Positions 26,561 through 34,703 of a stretch of DNA of 64,000 bases are shown here, one piece after another. A program made the translations under genes and the position numbers. The DNA is from Kuafuiihalomonas sp050331295 (GTDB lineage Bacteria > Myxococcota > Kuafuiibacteriia > Kuafuiibacteriales > Kuafuiibacteriaceae). The notes under the pieces are model-generated. The model made no database searches and had not been told where the DNA came from. It saw only the letters and a list, made by a program, of their open reading frames with translations. The stretch covers positions 211,887 to 275,886 of the forward strand of contig JBHJGZ010000008.1 in the NCBI GenBank assembly GCA_050331295.1. The letters are read 5' to 3'. The stretch's first letter is position 1; the number at the start of each line of letters is the position of its first letter.

Positions 26561-27214
26561 TCAATCGGCTGCATAGTGCCCATCGAACAACGCTTGGACG
26601 AATCGACGTCGAAAGTAAAAGCCACGGGTGCCAGTGAGGCTTCCGTCGGCGAGGCGGACCCGACTTCGGGCGTTCCGGCCCTTTGGCCGAAGCTGCACGA
26701 CGTCCCCCCAACTGGGGTCGAGGGCTGCGTCCAACGTCTCGCCCCGCTCCGTTCGGATCGGCTGGCGCTTCAGCACCTCGACGCAGCGGGTCCAGTCCGC
26801 TTCGAGTTTTTGGTCGGTCTCTGCGTCGGGACTCCACATCAGTGGCCATCCGATTCGACGGACTCCTAGAGGGAGGTCCTCATCCGCCTCGACCGGGACC
26901 CAGAGGATGCGTCGGGTCTTGTGGCGGAGCGGGCTTTCTTCCCAGGTCATCTCGTCCATTTCGCCAAGCGGTGCGGTACAAATGAACGTGGATTCCCGGA
27001 TCCTGCCCGCCGCCACGGGCACGGTCTTGAGCTCGATGCCCAAGATCTCAAAATCGGGTTCTGGGCGATTCTCCGCAGTCCCCCCGAGGGCGCGCTCCAC
27101 CAGTTGTCCTACGAATCCCTTCGCGTGCGCGGTGTCGGGTGGGAGTCGCAGCCCCACCGAGTCCGTCGCCTCCTGCAGGGTGAACTGCGCCAGGAGCTGA
27201 GCGCGTCGAATCAA
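26561..27214 (-). CDS. mutH: DNA mismatch repair endonuclease MutH
   Basis: The protein has 217 residues, close to the usual 225-230. The catalytic DX6EXK signature is present as DFEILGIELK (Asp54, Glu61, Lys63). Conserved stretches follow: STFICTAPLGEMDEMTWEES, RHKTRRILWVPVE, GWPLMWSPDAETD and the C-terminal GFYFRRRF. MutH nicks the unmethylated strand at hemimethylated GATC, directed by MutS/MutL, so Dam methylation would be expected in this genome. MutH is best known from Gammaproteobacteria, so its presence here may reflect transfer. It lies 34 bp downstream of fbp. Confidence 0.93.
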   Translation of the reverse strand: MIRRAQLLAQFTLQEATDSVGLRLPPDTAHAKGFVGQLVERALGGTAENRPEPDFEILGIELKTVPVAAGRIRESTFICTAPLGEMDEMTWEESPLRHKTRRILWVPVEADEDLPLGVRRIGWPLMWSPDAETDQKLEADWTRCVEVLKRQPIRTERGETLDAALDPSWGDVVQLRPKGRNARSRVRLADGSLTGTRGFYFRRRFVQALFDGHYAAD

Positions 27215-27248
27215 TTCTCGTTCGGACCTGGGCGGGTGTCCCCAGGCT

Positions 27249-28274
27249 TCAGTCCAGCTGATCGCCGTACTCCCGAATGTATTGCTCCGCTTCCTCCACG
27301 TCTGACTTTGGCCCTATGACCAGCGTCGTACGCTCGTGAAGGCTCTTGGGTTCGATCTCCAATATCCGCCGATGACCATCCGTCGCAGCGCCTCCTGCAC
27401 TTTCGGCAATGAAGGCCAACGGATTGCATTCGTACAAGACGCGCAATTTTCCTTGCGGAGACCGAGCGTCGCGAGGGTACAGGTACATTCCACCGTAAAT
27501 CAGATTTCGATGAAAGTCCGCGACGAGGGATCCGATGTGTCGACCGGATACGCGTCGCTTGTTGGCATCGTTTCGCTGTCTTACCGCGTCGATGAACTTT
27601 TCGACCCATGGTGGCCAGTAGGGCGCATTGCACTCGTTGACCGAGAGAACCTTGCTGCGTTCCGGCATTCTCATGTTGGGCCGGGTCAAGAAATACTCCC
27701 CGGCACCGGGGTCGAGGGTGAAGCAGTCGACCGACTGTCCGTCCGAATATACCAACACCGTGGAAGATCCGTAGATGATGTAGCCGGCTGCGATCTGTTC
27801 TTTGCCCGGTCGAAGAACGTCGCTCCGAAACACCTCTTTCGGGTCTTTTCGACGATATATTGAAAATATTGTGCCGATGCTTACGTTGCAGTCGATGTTC
27901 GACGATCCATCCAGCGGGTCGAACATCACCACGTAGTCGCCGGCATCGTCGGGCGGGACCTCGATGATGTCGTGTTCCTCTTCCGAAGCCATGACCGCGA
28001 CGCAACCCGAGCGTCGGAGTACGTTGACCAGCTCGGTCTGCGCGATGCGGTCCAAGACCTGGACGGTCTCTCCCTGGACATTGGTGTCGCCGGTCGCTCC
28101 CCAGATCTCGATCAGCCCAGCTCGTCGGACCTGCGCCTGAATGAGCTTTCCGGCGACACCGATCTGGGTGAGGAGGGCCGAAAGTTGCCCCGTCGCCTGG
28201 GGATGGCCGGTTTGCTTTTTCAGGATGTGTTGCGTCAGGGTGATGGGACGCTGCTGGTGCGATAAGGACATCAT
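27249..28274 (-). CDS. fbp: Fructose-1,6-bisphosphatase, class I
   Basis: The protein has 341 residues. The metal and phosphate site is FDPLDGSSNIDCNVSIGT. Other class I landmarks are SEEEHDIIEVP, GRHIGSLVADFHRNLIYGG (sugar-phosphate binding) and KLRVLYECNPLAFIAESAGG. It dephosphorylates fructose-1,6-bisphosphate in gluconeogenesis. Tandem ATGs at 28274 and 28271 are both possible starts. Only 27 bp separate it from the divergent dinB start, so the two promoters must overlap each other's 5' coding sequence. Confidence 0.95.
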   Translation of the reverse strand: MMSLSHQQRPITLTQHILKKQTGHPQATGQLSALLTQIGVAGKLIQAQVRRAGLIEIWGATGDTNVQGETVQVLDRIAQTELVNVLRRSGCVAVMASEEEHDIIEVPPDDAGDYVVMFDPLDGSSNIDCNVSIGTIFSIYRRKDPKEVFRSDVLRPGKEQIAAGYIIYGSSTVLVYSDGQSVDCFTLDPGAGEYFLTRPNMRMPERSKVLSVNECNAPYWPPWVEKFIDAVRQRNDANKRRVSGRHIGSLVADFHRNLIYGGMYLYPRDARSPQGKLRVLYECNPLAFIAESAGGAATDGHRRILEIEPKSLHERTTLVIGPKSDVEEAEQYIREYGDQLD

Positions 28275-28301
28275 GGGATCGGTCGTTCATTCGGCCCTTC
28301 G

Positions 28302-29399
28302 GTGCAAGTCGTGAAGATCATTCACGTGGACATGGACGCCTTCTACGCGTCGGTGGAGCAGCGGGATCGGCCTGACCTCCGGGGACGGCCGGTCGCCGTC
28401 GGGGGCCGTCCGGGAGGCCGGGGGGTGGTGGCGGCCGCCTCCTACGAGGCCCGCAGTTTCGGCGTGCGGTCCGCGATGCCCTGCTCCCGGGCTGCGCGCT
28501 TGTGTCCCGACCTCGTCTTCGTGCCCCCTGACTTCGCAAAATACGCGGCGATCAGCCGAATCGTTCGGGGTGTGTTCGATGAGGTCACCGACCTGGTCGA
28601 GCCGATGTCGCTGGACGAGGCCTACCTGGACGTCACTCGGAACCGGCTCGGATTCAGCTCGGCGGTCCGGGTGGCGCGATGGGTCAAGGCCACCATCCGG
28701 GAACGCACGCACCTCACCGCGTCGGCTGGGGTCGGCCCCAACAAGCTGGTGGCGAAACTGGCCAGCGGCATGGACAAGCCGGATGGCTTGGTGGTCGTTC
28801 CGCCGGAGGACGTCGACGGGTTCTTGGTGGAGCTACCGGCTCGAAAGCTCTGGGGCGTCGGTCCAAAGACCGCGTCCCGCCTGGAAGATCTCGGCGTTCG
28901 CTCGGTGGCGGATCTTCGACGCCTGAGGACCCCGGTCGTCGACGCGCTGGGCCGTCAGGGGGCATTCTTGGTCGAGCTCGCCTTCGGCCGGGACGAAAGG
29001 CCCGTCGTTCCCGAACGTCCTCCCAAGAGTCGAGGTGCGGAAGCGACCCTGGCGAACGACGTGCTCGACCGGGAAACGCTCGAAGCGCACATGCGTGGGC
29101 AATGCGGACGGATCGAAGCGTCACTCGAAGCGCGCCGGCTGCGCGCTCGGACCGTGACACTCAAGCTACGCTATTCGAACTTCGACACCATCACCCGTCG
29201 AAAGACGGTTCCCTCCGGAGTGAAGAGCGCGACGGAGATTCATCGCGTGGCTTCCCAGTTGCTGAACGGCACGGAGGCTGGAACGCGTCCGGTTCGGCTG
29301 GTGGGGGTAACCGTTAGCCAGTTCGAAGCGGACCGCTCGGCGCAGCTCGAATTTTTCGGAGGTGATGAAACGCGCATGTCCGAACCGGAAGAGCGTTGA
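28302..29399 (+). CDS. dinB: DNA polymerase IV (Y family)
   Basis: The protein has 365 residues and starts at GTG 28302, with GTG 28311 as the alternative. The catalytic carboxylates are in HVDMDAFYASVEQ and in SLDEAYLDVT. The thumb helix-hairpin-helix is KLWGVGPKTASRLEDLGV and the little-finger domain follows from about 240. It performs error-prone translesion synthesis. The protein ends with no obvious clamp-binding motif beyond QLEFFGG, which fits the QLxLF clamp-binding consensus only loosely. No LexA-type box could be recognised in the 27-bp upstream gap. Confidence 0.93.
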   Translation: MQVVKIIHVDMDAFYASVEQRDRPDLRGRPVAVGGRPGGRGVVAAASYEARSFGVRSAMPCSRAARLCPDLVFVPPDFAKYAAISRIVRGVFDEVTDLVEPMSLDEAYLDVTRNRLGFSSAVRVARWVKATIRERTHLTASAGVGPNKLVAKLASGMDKPDGLVVVPPEDVDGFLVELPARKLWGVGPKTASRLEDLGVRSVADLRRLRTPVVDALGRQGAFLVELAFGRDERPVVPERPPKSRGAEATLANDVLDRETLEAHMRGQCGRIEASLEARRLRARTVTLKLRYSNFDTITRRKTVPSGVKSATEIHRVASQLLNGTEAGTRPVRLVGVTVSQFEADRSAQLEFFGGDETRMSEPEER

Positions 29400-29483
29400 G
29401 GCTTCGGGCGTTGAGATGAAGGCGGTAGACATAGGCGTCTCGATTTTGGTCGAGAGCGTCCGAACCAACGGCACGAGGCCCAT

Positions 29484-30095
29484 ATGAATCATACGCTCGC
29501 ATCCCGATCCGCCGACTCCACGCGCGCGCTCGTTCCGACGGAGCCTCCACCTTGGGACGACGTCTACCTGCCGGAATCGGCTCGGTGGCTTCAGACCATT
29601 TGGGATCTGATCGTGGCGCCGAGGCTTTTCTTTCGTCGGGTTGCGACGGACCGTCTCGGCGGCGTGCAGGCACTGGTTCTGGTGGCTCTCGGCACCACCG
29701 CTCTGAGTCATGCCTTTCTCTTTACGAGCATTGCGATGAGTGCGGGCTCGACGCTTTCGGCCGGCGTGGTTTTTTTGGAGGTCCTCACCGTGGTGTTCGG
29801 TCTGGGGGCAGGCCTCGCCGCGCTCTACGTGGCGACCATCGCGGGCTTGAGTCGGCTGCGGGGAAGGCGAACGAGACGCGTGGCGTGGCTCCGGATGGCG
29901 GGCTTCTCATCGGTTCCGTTCGTGCTCGCCGTCGTACCGGTGGTGGGACTGGTGGTTGGATGTGGTTTCGCTCTCCGGGCGATGGCCGTCGCCCTTCAGA
30001 CCAAGATGGGCTTTTCGAAGATGGAGTCCTGGCTCATCTGTGCGGCGCCGATTTTGGGGACCGCAGCGGTTTCGGCGGTGCCGTTCATGCTTTGA
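29484..30095 (+). CDS. Yip1-domain-like membrane protein
   Basis: The protein has 203 residues. A soluble N-terminus (about 1-45) precedes WDLIVAPRLFFRRV, which resembles the start of bacterial Yip1 domains, and then five hydrophobic segments. There are no catalytic residues. Bacterial Yip1 proteins are uncharacterised inner-membrane proteins. It is followed after 56 bp by plsY. Confidence 0.65.
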   Translation: MNHTLASRSADSTRALVPTEPPPWDDVYLPESARWLQTIWDLIVAPRLFFRRVATDRLGGVQALVLVALGTTALSHAFLFTSIAMSAGSTLSAGVVFLEVLTVVFGLGAGLAALYVATIAGLSRLRGRRTRRVAWLRMAGFSSVPFVLAVVPVVGLVVGCGFALRAMAVALQTKMGFSKMESWLICAAPILGTAAVSAVPFML

Positions 30096-30151
30096 ACCGA
30101 TTGCGTCGGCTGGCTCTGGCCGGTCACGCCTGCGATCGATAGGCTCTGTTC

Positions 30152-30730
30152 ATGGACGAGCCGCTCCGGACCAGCGTCGTCGTGTTGGCGGCCTTTCTGG
30201 CCGGCGGAATTCCCTTCGGCTGGTGCACGGCACGCTGGGTTGCGGGTATCGACATCCGGGACCACGGGAGCCGCAACATCGGGGCCACGAACGTGGGTCG
30301 CGTCGTGGGTCGAGGTTGGGGCGTCTTGGTGCTCCTCTTGGACGTCGCCAAAGGGGTGCTTGCCGCCGGCTGGCCGGCCGCAGCGGGAGACCCGGTCCTC
30401 GCAGCCTGGAGCGGAATGGCCGCGATCCTCGGACACGTCTTCTCCCCCTATCTCGGCTTTCGCGGAGGGAAGGGTGTTGCGACTGCGGCCGGAGTTTTCG
30501 CAATCCTCGCGCCGTCAGGCCTTGCCGTGGCGTTGGGCACATTCGGCGTGGTTTTTGCGCTGACCCGCGTCGTGGCGGTGGGTTCCCTGGCCGCGACCCT
30601 CGCGTTGTTCGTGTCTGTGCTGGTCACCGGCGCCCCCCTCCTGGTGCGCGTTCTCACCGGCGTGGTGACCGTGGTCGTCTTTGTCCGCCACGCCGGGAAC
30701 ATTCGGCGCGGTTTTCGCAAGCCGAATTGA
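30152..30730 (+). CDS. plsY: Glycerol-3-phosphate acyltransferase PlsY
   Basis: This 192-residue polytopic inner-membrane protein has the three PlsY motifs: GIDIRDHGSRNIGATNVGR, GHVFSPYLGFRGGKGVAT and, less well conserved, the last loop before VVVFVRHAGNIRRGF. It transfers acyl groups from acyl phosphate to the sn-1 position of glycerol-3-phosphate, the first step of phospholipid synthesis. In this genome it may also receive products of the PUFA-type synthase, but that is speculation. Confidence 0.93.
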   Translation: MDEPLRTSVVVLAAFLAGGIPFGWCTARWVAGIDIRDHGSRNIGATNVGRVVGRGWGVLVLLLDVAKGVLAAGWPAAAGDPVLAAWSGMAAILGHVFSPYLGFRGGKGVATAAGVFAILAPSGLAVALGTFGVVFALTRVVAVGSLAATLALFVSVLVTGAPLLVRVLTGVVTVVVFVRHAGNIRRGFRKPN

Positions 30731-30735
30731 CCCGA

Positions 30736-30795
30736 CACGACATCGCCTCAGAGGACACGACATCACGTCAGAGGACTCGAGATCGCCTCAGAGGT
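30736..30795. repeat. Three tandem 20-bp repeats after plsY
   Basis: Exact 20-bp period: units at 30736-30755, 30756-30775 and 30776-30795 all follow the pattern CWCGASATCRCSTCAGAGGW. Units 1 and 2 differ at 2 positions. The array begins 6 bp after the plsY stop and lies between convergent genes. No coding frame uses it. It could be a transcription-end structure or a protein-binding array. Confidence 0.8.
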
Positions 30796-30839
30796 ACCGG
30801 GCCTGACCGCTCGGACGGGTTGCCGCACTCCTCGAATCT

Positions 30840-31718
30840 CTACATCGAGCCGGGAGCGGGGCTCTCGGCGTCCGCTCGCGAGGCCGAGTCTTCGGGCGAC
30901 CCGCCGGGTTCGGGTGCGGCCGCTGGCGGTTCGGTCTCGAGAGGTGTGGGCGCAATCCGTCTCAGCTCGGTCGGCCGTTTGGCGCCCTCGTACTTGCGCC
31001 GCATCATGGCGAGTCGGTCCTCGGCCATTTCCAGTTGCCCCTTCATCACTTGATAAAGGGCATTGTGGCTGGCCGCCCTCTTGTGACCGGCACGCGCCTC
31101 GCTCTCCGCCTTTCGCAGGAGCTTCTCCAGTTCCTTCTCTCTTTTCTGCGCCGCCCGCTGGAGGACGTCGAGCTTTCGGGTGAGGGCTTCGATGTGTTCT
31201 TCGGAGGAACGCGGATCCGTCTCGAGGTTCTCCTCGTTCTCTTCGCTTTGAAGCATCCTCTCGGTGGCTCGCTTGGTCTCTTCCCTTCGCTGGCGTTCTC
31301 GCGCCTCGAGTTCGTGCACGCGACCCTCTGCGGCTCTGAGTTTGCCCTCGAGAGCGGTCACCTTTCGTCGGTGTTCTTCTTCGAGGGCCCGGTCCGTAAC
31401 CCGCACCGTCGAAGCCACCGTCGTCTGTGGCTCCTGGTCGGGCTCGACGGACTTGGGCTGCTTCGCCTCGAAACGTTCCTTGCGCATCCGCTCGAGCTTT
31501 TGTCGGACCTCTTGCAGCTGTTTCCTGGCGGCCTCGGCGTCTTCGGCCCGGCGTTTCGCCTCCTTTTCGGCCTCAGTCGCCTTCGATTCGGCTTCTGACA
31601 GTCGGGTCGTGGTGTTTCGGAGCGCCTGCTCCGCGGCCGTGCCACGGCGCCACAACACGACGGCGAAGACGCCCGCGAGGGCGGCGATGGCGATGAGGAT
31701 GGGCTGAAGATCGTCCAC
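30840..31718 (-). CDS. Membrane-anchored coiled-coil protein
   Basis: The protein has 292 residues and starts at GTG. One N-terminal membrane segment (about 5-22) is followed by long heptad-rich helices: about 30-85, 115-160 and 175-245. The tail is Pro/Glu/Ala-rich (APEPGGSPEDSASRADAES). The composition suggests a structural or scaffolding rod in the cytosol or periplasm, depending on topology. No known family was recognised. It is divergent from the kinase-FGE gene with 139 bp between the starts. Confidence 0.7.
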   Translation of the reverse strand: MDDLQPILIAIAALAGVFAVVLWRRGTAAEQALRNTTTRLSEAESKATEAEKEAKRRAEDAEAARKQLQEVRQKLERMRKERFEAKQPKSVEPDQEPQTTVASTVRVTDRALEEEHRRKVTALEGKLRAAEGRVHELEARERQRREETKRATERMLQSEENEENLETDPRSSEEHIEALTRKLDVLQRAAQKREKELEKLLRKAESEARAGHKRAASHNALYQVMKGQLEMAEDRLAMMRRKYEGAKRPTELRRIAPTPLETEPPAAAPEPGGSPEDSASRADAESPAPGSM

Positions 31719-31857
31719 GGCCGAATGTCTCGGCTATCTCATCGCTCCAAGTCAGGGCAAGCCTCCGGCCGGGGCACAGACCCGTTCGTAGGTCGCTCGT
31801 CGCGGGGAAACCGTCCCTTGGGTTGCCCGGAAGAGGAAGGTCCATCAAACCTTTGGC

Positions 31858-34680
31858 ATGGGACTGGGGACGGAAGACCGGGTGTTCGCAGCCTATTTGC
31901 TGCTGGAACAGGCGGTTCCTTGGGCGGAGCTGCAGCGCGCCATGAGCGAGGCCGACCTCTCGGCGCGGTCCCTGGAACAGGCTCTGGTTCACGTTGGGGC
32001 GCTCGATGCCCGGTCGGCCAGCATTCTGTACGCCCAAGCGCGGTCGCGGTCTTCCACCAGTGAGCCCTGGGGCCGCGCGACCTCCGGTTCCATTCAAGGT
32101 TCTCCGTCCTTGGACCATCCGTGGCGGGAAATGCCGTCAGCTGAACCGGACACGCTGTACGACATTCCGCCTCTGGGACGAGAGGCGTCCGCCCGGACCG
32201 GTCCGGTGTGGGGCGGTGCTGCCGCCTTGGACGGGGACGAAGACGGAGATGGCTTCGGGCCCACCCGGCCGGTGCTTCAGTCGGCCAGCTCTGAGCGTCA
32301 TCGCCCCAGCTGGAGTTTCGAGGATGCGGACACGGTGCCCAGCCAGCCGGCGTCGGATGCCGTGGTGCCCCGCTACAAGCTCCTGGAGGAGCTCGGTCGC
32401 GGTGGCATGGGTCGGGTCGTTCGCGCCTGGGACACGGAGATCGGTCGGGAGGTCGCGATCAAGGTGTTGGTGCCGCCGGGTGAAGCGAGAGACCTGGCGC
32501 TTCGCCGGTTCATGACGGAGGTCCAGGCGACCGGCCAGCTCGAACACCCGTCCATCATTCCGGTCCACGACGTGGGTCGATTGCCCAGCGGCGAGTTGTT
32601 CTACGTCATGAAGCGGCTGACCGGCCGGACATTGGCGGACATCATTCGAGCCCTTCGTCAGGACGACCACCACACCCGCGAAGAATTCACCCGCGTTCGA
32701 CTTCTCACCATCTTTCAGCAGATCGCGTACGCCGTGGCGTTCGCCCACGCCAGAGGCGTAATCCATCGTGACATCAAGCCGTCGAACATCATGGTGGGCC
32801 GCTTCGGTGAGGCCATTCTCATCGACTGGGGTCTGGCCAAGCTGGCGGAAGGACCCCGAGACCCGGCCATCGCCTCGGAGCTCCCATTGGTGCAGGTGGA
32901 GCGGAGTTCGGTGGCGGAGACCCAATCCGGCACCATCACCGGCACTCCTCAGTACATGTCTCCCGAGGCCACCGAGGGCGACCCTGGTCTGGTCAGCGAT
33001 CGCTCCGACGTCTACGGACTCGGAGCGGTCTTGTATGAGCTCCTCACCCTCGAGCCCGCTTTTGAAGATCGAGGTTTCGTCCCGACGGTCATGAAAGTTC
33101 GGGAGGCGAACGTCATGCCGCCCCGGAAACGCCGGCCGGACCTCGCCATACCCGAAGAGCTGGATGAGCTCTGTACCGCTGCCATGAGCCCACAGGCCAT
33201 TGCGCGACCCACTGCAAAGCAACTTGCGGACAGTGTCGGGCGCATCCTGGAAGGCGCCCGGGAGCGTGAACGGCGTGAGCGGGATGCTCGAAGCCGGTTG
33301 CGCGAAGGTCGGACCGCGGCCGACCGCTGGAAGGTGCTGAAGATGCAGCTACAGCAAGCGGAGACCGAAGCGAAGCGCCTTCGCAAAGAGGTTCCGGCTT
33401 GGGCCGATGTCGCCGATAAGCAGCGCATCTGGTCGGTGGAAGACCGGGTCAATGAGCTCAAGATCGAGGCGGTGAGCGCTTTCGAGGAGGCCGAAGCGGC
33501 GTTCTTGCGGGCCCTCGGAGAAGTGGCTGACGACCGCGACGCCCGAAATGCGCTGGCCTCCCTTTACTTCGCGCGTTTTGGGGAAGCCGAGCGCGCCCGA
33601 GACTCGGTGGCTCAGCGGTACTATCGACGTCTCGTCTCTCGCTACGATGACGGCGCTTGGGCCCAGCTGCTGGAGGGAAAAGGAACGCTGGAGATCGAGG
33701 GAGCTCCCGAACCGTTGTCGGTCCAGTTGGCGCCTCTCGAGGAACGGCAACGCCGCTTGCAGCCGGGGGTACGAATCGACCTCGGGACCACGCCGATTCG
33801 GTCACTCGAGCTGTCTCCAGGCTCCTACGTGCTTTTTTTTCGTGGGCCGGGAACCGAAGAGCTGACAGCGCCCTTGCTGATGGGGCGGACCAAGTCGGTG
33901 CGCGTGAGGTTGGTCTCCCGCTCTCCAGAAGAGATTGGAGAAGGCTTCGTGCTGGTGCCGGAAGGACCCGCGATCATCGGGGGAGATGCGGTGGCCCACG
34001 GTTCATTCGACCGTCAGGTCGTGGATGTGGCCGAGTTCGCCATCGCGCAGTTTCCGGTGACGTGTGGAGCCTACCGGGCATTTCTCAATCATCTGGCCCA
34101 GACGGATCCGGAGCAGGCGTTGGCGCACGCCCCTCGAGCGAGGGCGCGCGAGGGACACTACTGGTCCTTCGATTCCGATCGGCGACGATTCGACCTGCCC
34201 GAGGTGTCTCCGGGCGGCCATCGATGGACGGCCGAGCTGCCCGTCAACGGAGTGAGTGCCGAAGACGCCGAAGCTTATGTCGTGTGGCTTCAGGGTGAGC
34301 GCGGTGATCCTTCGCTTCGGCTTCCGACCGAGCAAGAGTGGGAAAAGGCGGCCCGAGGCGTGGACGGTCGGTTCTTTCCCTGGGGCGATGAGTTCGATCC
34401 GAACTTCTGTAAGATGAAAGATTCCCGGGCGGCGCCCTATCCGGAGCCGGAACCGGTAGGGACCTTTCCGAGTGATCGTTCGGTCTATGGCGCTCGGGAC
34501 ATGGCCGGTGGGATCCGTGAATTGTGTTGGGGAACGGTGGAGGGCGAGCGGAGGCCGGTGATGCGAGGCGGCTGCTGGCACGATACCGGCCTTTTCTGCC
34601 GAGTCGCTTTTCGCCACGTCACCCAGATGGATTTCGTGAACTCCGGCTTGGGCTTTCGCCTGGCGAAGTCACTCGGTTGA
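31858..34680 (+). CDS. Ser/Thr protein kinase fused to a formylglycine-generating-enzyme-like domain
   Basis: The protein has 940 residues. The N-terminal 170 are soluble and partly disordered. The kinase domain (about 172-470) has the P-loop LGRGGMGRVVRAWD, the catalytic loop VIHRDIKPSN and a magnesium loop LIDWGLAK (Trp replaces Phe of DFG), then SPEATEGD. A coiled-coil/TPR-like linker (about 475-590) and a beta region follow. The last 250 residues are an SUMF1/EgtB-type domain (LPTEQEWEKAARGVDG, FPWGDEF, RGGCWHDTGLFCR). The kinase looks active. The C-terminal domain probably binds protein rather than making formylglycine, because the two-Cys copper site is not obvious. Confidence 0.88.
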   Translation: MGLGTEDRVFAAYLLLEQAVPWAELQRAMSEADLSARSLEQALVHVGALDARSASILYAQARSRSSTSEPWGRATSGSIQGSPSLDHPWREMPSAEPDTLYDIPPLGREASARTGPVWGGAAALDGDEDGDGFGPTRPVLQSASSERHRPSWSFEDADTVPSQPASDAVVPRYKLLEELGRGGMGRVVRAWDTEIGREVAIKVLVPPGEARDLALRRFMTEVQATGQLEHPSIIPVHDVGRLPSGELFYVMKRLTGRTLADIIRALRQDDHHTREEFTRVRLLTIFQQIAYAVAFAHARGVIHRDIKPSNIMVGRFGEAILIDWGLAKLAEGPRDPAIASELPLVQVERSSVAETQSGTITGTPQYMSPEATEGDPGLVSDRSDVYGLGAVLYELLTLEPAFEDRGFVPTVMKVREANVMPPRKRRPDLAIPEELDELCTAAMSPQAIARPTAKQLADSVGRILEGARERERRERDARSRLREGRTAADRWKVLKMQLQQAETEAKRLRKEVPAWADVADKQRIWSVEDRVNELKIEAVSAFEEAEAAFLRALGEVADDRDARNALASLYFARFGEAERARDSVAQRYYRRLVSRYDDGAWAQLLEGKGTLEIEGAPEPLSVQLAPLEERQRRLQPGVRIDLGTTPIRSLELSPGSYVLFFRGPGTEELTAPLLMGRTKSVRVRLVSRSPEEIGEGFVLVPEGPAIIGGDAVAHGSFDRQVVDVAEFAIAQFPVTCGAYRAFLNHLAQTDPEQALAHAPRARAREGHYWSFDSDRRRFDLPEVSPGGHRWTAELPVNGVSAEDAEAYVVWLQGERGDPSLRLPTEQEWEKAARGVDGRFFPWGDEFDPNFCKMKDSRAAPYPEPEPVGTFPSDRSVYGARDMAGGIRELCWGTVEGERRPVMRGGCWHDTGLFCRVAFRHVTQMDFVNSGLGFRLAKSLG

Positions 34681-34703
34681 CTGCGGGTTCGGCTCCAGCT
34701 GCG

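Noticed and set aside
27211..28290. Second minus-strand frame of 359 codons over fbp
   Set aside because: It covers the same DNA as the unambiguous fructose-bisphosphatase but in another frame, Arg/Gly/Ser-rich and without motifs.
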